Origin: Amylostereum areolatum
Lineage: Eukaryota > Basidiomycota > Agaricomycetes > Russulales > Stereaceae
DNA length: 30,573 bases
Assembly (NCBI GenBank): GCA_012932865.1
Contig: SAXG01000111.1
Location: 65,323-95,895 of the forward strand
Direction of reading: 5' to 3'
A program made the translations under genes and the position numbers. How positions within the stretch are numbered: position 1 is the stretch's first letter; every line of letters begins with the position of its first letter. Under the pieces are notes generated by a model. That model did not search any database. It saw only the letters and a program-made list of their open reading frames with translations, and had not been told where the DNA came from. This document shows positions 29,091 through 30,573 of this stretch, piece after piece.

Positions 29091-30009
29091 ATGTCCCCAC
29101 CCCCCGCCCCCGCCCTCCAGCCTATCCAAGCCGCTCACGTCCATCGAGCACTTCAAGCTCTATGCCGCCGCCGACAGGAGCGTCCCCGATTTCCACTTCG
29201 ACGATCGGTCCGTCATGCTTGTCAACCACCCGCCGCACCGCAACCACGCCCGCGCCCGCTCGCCCTCCCCAACAAGACCTCGCGCTCCCTTAATGCTCGC
29301 CTCCAAGATCATGTGCGACGACACATACTCCAACAAGTCCTGGTGCATCGTTGCACAGGGCATTTTCGCGCTGCGAGAGATCAACCAAATGAGCGAGTTT
29401 GAGGTTCGATGCGACTTCTCCAGCGTGCCGACACCAGCCTCAAACCCGTCACTGTCGCCTAGCACCTTTTTCGGTTCGTCAATGCCGGCCTCTTCCTCGT
29501 CCTCCTCCGCATTGTCAACCCCTGCCACCGTCCCTTCCCTCCGTCCCGTCCCCCGCCGTCTACACCACCCGCTTCCGCCCTCGTCAATACCGACGCCCTC
29601 GTCGCCGAGCACCCCGGAGTCTTCTTGCTCGACCTCAACCTTCCCCGCCTCCTCCATCTCCCCTCCTCCGCCTCCCGACACTACTCCCGGCTACGACTTC
29701 AAGATCGTCGGCGATAGGCCGCACGGCTACTTGCGGTACGATTCAAGCGCGAAAGGCCGCCGATCAAGCCACACCTCGCTCGACATCACCTACGGTCAGG
29801 GCTCTCGGGGGTACGGGTACGAGCACGGCGACGCCATCCTCACCAGCGCGGCGAAAAAGGCCGTCCCCTCACACGCCCAGTGCATACACATTCATCAAAA
29901 GGCAAGGCGGGCAAGGATATGTTCGCATTCGCCATGCGGACAGTCTGGTGGACGGCCCCTGGTATCGTGCTCCCACCTCGCTCCTTTCTTGTTTGCTTTC
30001 CGTGTATAA
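29091..30009 (+). pseudogene. cyclin-box protein (Pho80/PCL-type), internally deleted relic
   Basis: The segment from 29293 reads MLASKIMCDDTYSNKSW, then QGIFALREINQM, the core of a basidiomycete cyclin N box that binds a cyclin-dependent kinase. Family members continue with an EREMC...LEW...LNV helix. Here INQM is joined directly to SEFEVRCDF, so about 20 residues of the box are missing. A long Ser/Pro tail with conserved-looking GYDFKIVGDRPHGYLRYD follows and, in another frame, KGKAGKDMFAFAM near the end, where the frame shifts at about 29880. A start at 29091 (MSPPPAPALQPIQAAHVH) resembles a normal cyclin start, but that frame does not lead into the box. With the box interrupted and two frame changes, function is unlikely. 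Confidence 0.6.
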
Positions 30010-30168
30010 TTTACCTCCAGCCCGTCCTTATCAGCATGGTCATCATGCCTTGCTTATTTAATGCATACCCCATACCATTTCACCCCTCTGCTTTTTCATC
30101 ATGAGCCAATTCATTGTGATTTGGATTTCGTATCACTCATCAAACATGATCTATTAGTACGGCGTGCC
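30010..30168. other. short AT-rich spacer, converging 3' ends
   Basis: It lies between the end of the plus-strand cyclin relic and the stop codon of the minus-strand TET/JBP-like gene. No feature was seen. Confidence 0.4.
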
Positions 30169-30573
30169 CTACAAACTGTCTGAGCTACTTTCGACCTCCA
30201 TCTTCACCCCGAAAACCCTAGCAACGTCGGATGCGAGGTCCTTCAGCTTGGAAAGCAGCGAGATGTGAGTATCCCACCGCGTAGGGTCAGCTGCCTTCAT
30301 CTCTGCCTTTCGCTGGGGGTCATGCACTGCTAGATCTTCCAGCTTCCGAAACCCACTTGCCACCCACCGAAACAGCCCCCCCGCGCTGTACTGCGTGACC
30401 GAGCATCGAAACTCACCCGGCTGAACCGGCGTGTTGGAGTGAACAATACACGCGGACAGGATGCAGCACTCCGTGTTCGGAGGAAATTCGATGACCAGCC
30501 TGAGCGAGTGTAGGGCCAGGTGGCCACCTACCCGAGGGTCGAATTTTCCGAGGGCAGTGATTGAGCACCACCC
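30169..30573 (-). CDS. TET/JBP-like 2OG-Fe(II) dioxygenase, C-terminal part (runs off the edge)
   Basis: From the right edge a single frame stays open for 134 codons to TAG at 30169-30171. It reads GWCSITALGKFDPRVGGHLA, then LRLVIEFPPN, SACIVHSNTPVQPGEFRCS and VTQYSAGGLFRWVASGF, followed by a charged helical tail. This is the C-terminal half of the double-stranded beta-helix of the fungal TET/JBP-like oxygenase group: the GG turn, the distal iron-binding His in VHSN (codon 30441-30439) and the Arg expected to hold 2-oxoglutarate (GEFR, codon 30408-30406). The first iron ligands (HxD) would lie beyond 30573. Enzymes of this family oxidise 5-methylcytosine in DNA. No break is visible in this part. 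It lies 2 kb from the KDZ pseudogene and points towards it. Family assignment is from remembered consensus; a related non-TET 2OG oxygenase family is the main alternative. Confidence 0.62.
   Translation of the reverse strand, partial: GWCSITALGKFDPRVGGHLALHSLRLVIEFPPNTECCILSACIVHSNTPVQPGEFRCSVTQYSAGGLFRWVASGFRKLEDLAVHDPQRKAEMKAADPTRWDTHISLLSKLKDLASDVARVFGVKMEVESSSDSL

Overview
The window looks like nuclear DNA of a mushroom-forming basidiomycete (Agaricomycete). The genes are split by short spliceosomal introns (about 45-65 nt, GT...CTRAY...AG), G+C is mixed, and the recognisable families are ones typical of Agaricomycetes: a DUF3684/HSP90-ATPase-type protein, a RecQ-like helicase, DUF6589, a Plavaka (En/Spm-like, DUF4218-containing) transposase, a CxC-KDZ transposase, a TET/JBP-like 2OG-Fe(II) oxygenase tail, a Pho80/PCL-type cyclin relic and a Tad1-like LINE end. 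No rRNA, tRNA or CRISPR array was seen. All calls come from reading translations by eye; no database search was run.

Layout. 0.3-2.1 kb (-): decayed DUF3684 gene. 2.16-2.46 kb: old fragment of a dispersed repeat (copy A). 2.6-4.86 kb (+): RecQ-like helicase pseudogene that has lost its DExH box. 5.1-6.0 kb (-): DUF6589 pseudogene. 7.05-7.57 kb (-): unrecognised Cys-rich gene piece. 7.75-8.93 kb (+): repeat copy B, almost identical to inverted copy C at 20.36-21.48 kb (-). Between them lie an apparently intact Plavaka transposase (9.19-13.43 kb, -), a 16-bp minisatellite, a complete RING-finger gene (14.32-15.16 kb, -) and a complete 7-exon WD40 gene (15.57-16.99 kb, +). These are followed by a possible membrane-protein tail and weakly coding sequence.

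After copy C come a small intact gene of unknown function (22.46-22.99 kb, -), a 5'-truncated LINE with a perfect 15-bp target-site duplication (23.64-24.14 kb), a gene with a 132-bp proline-rich repeat and a well-formed C-terminal region (24.24-25.54 kb, +), a KDZ transposase pseudogene (25.87-28.22 kb, +), a cyclin relic (29.09-30.0 kb, +), and the C-terminal half of a TET/JBP-like dioxygenase running off the right edge (-).

The window is best read as a transposon-rich accessory (possibly subtelomeric) region. The RING, WD40, 22.5-kb and 24-25.5-kb genes look alive. The DUF3684, helicase, DUF6589, KDZ and cyclin copies are decaying. The two observations most worth following are the near-identical 1.2-kb inverted repeats bracketing an intact transposase, and the KDZ transposase next to a TET/JBP-like gene, an association reported for Agaricomycetes where 5-methylcytosine oxidases travel with KDZ elements.
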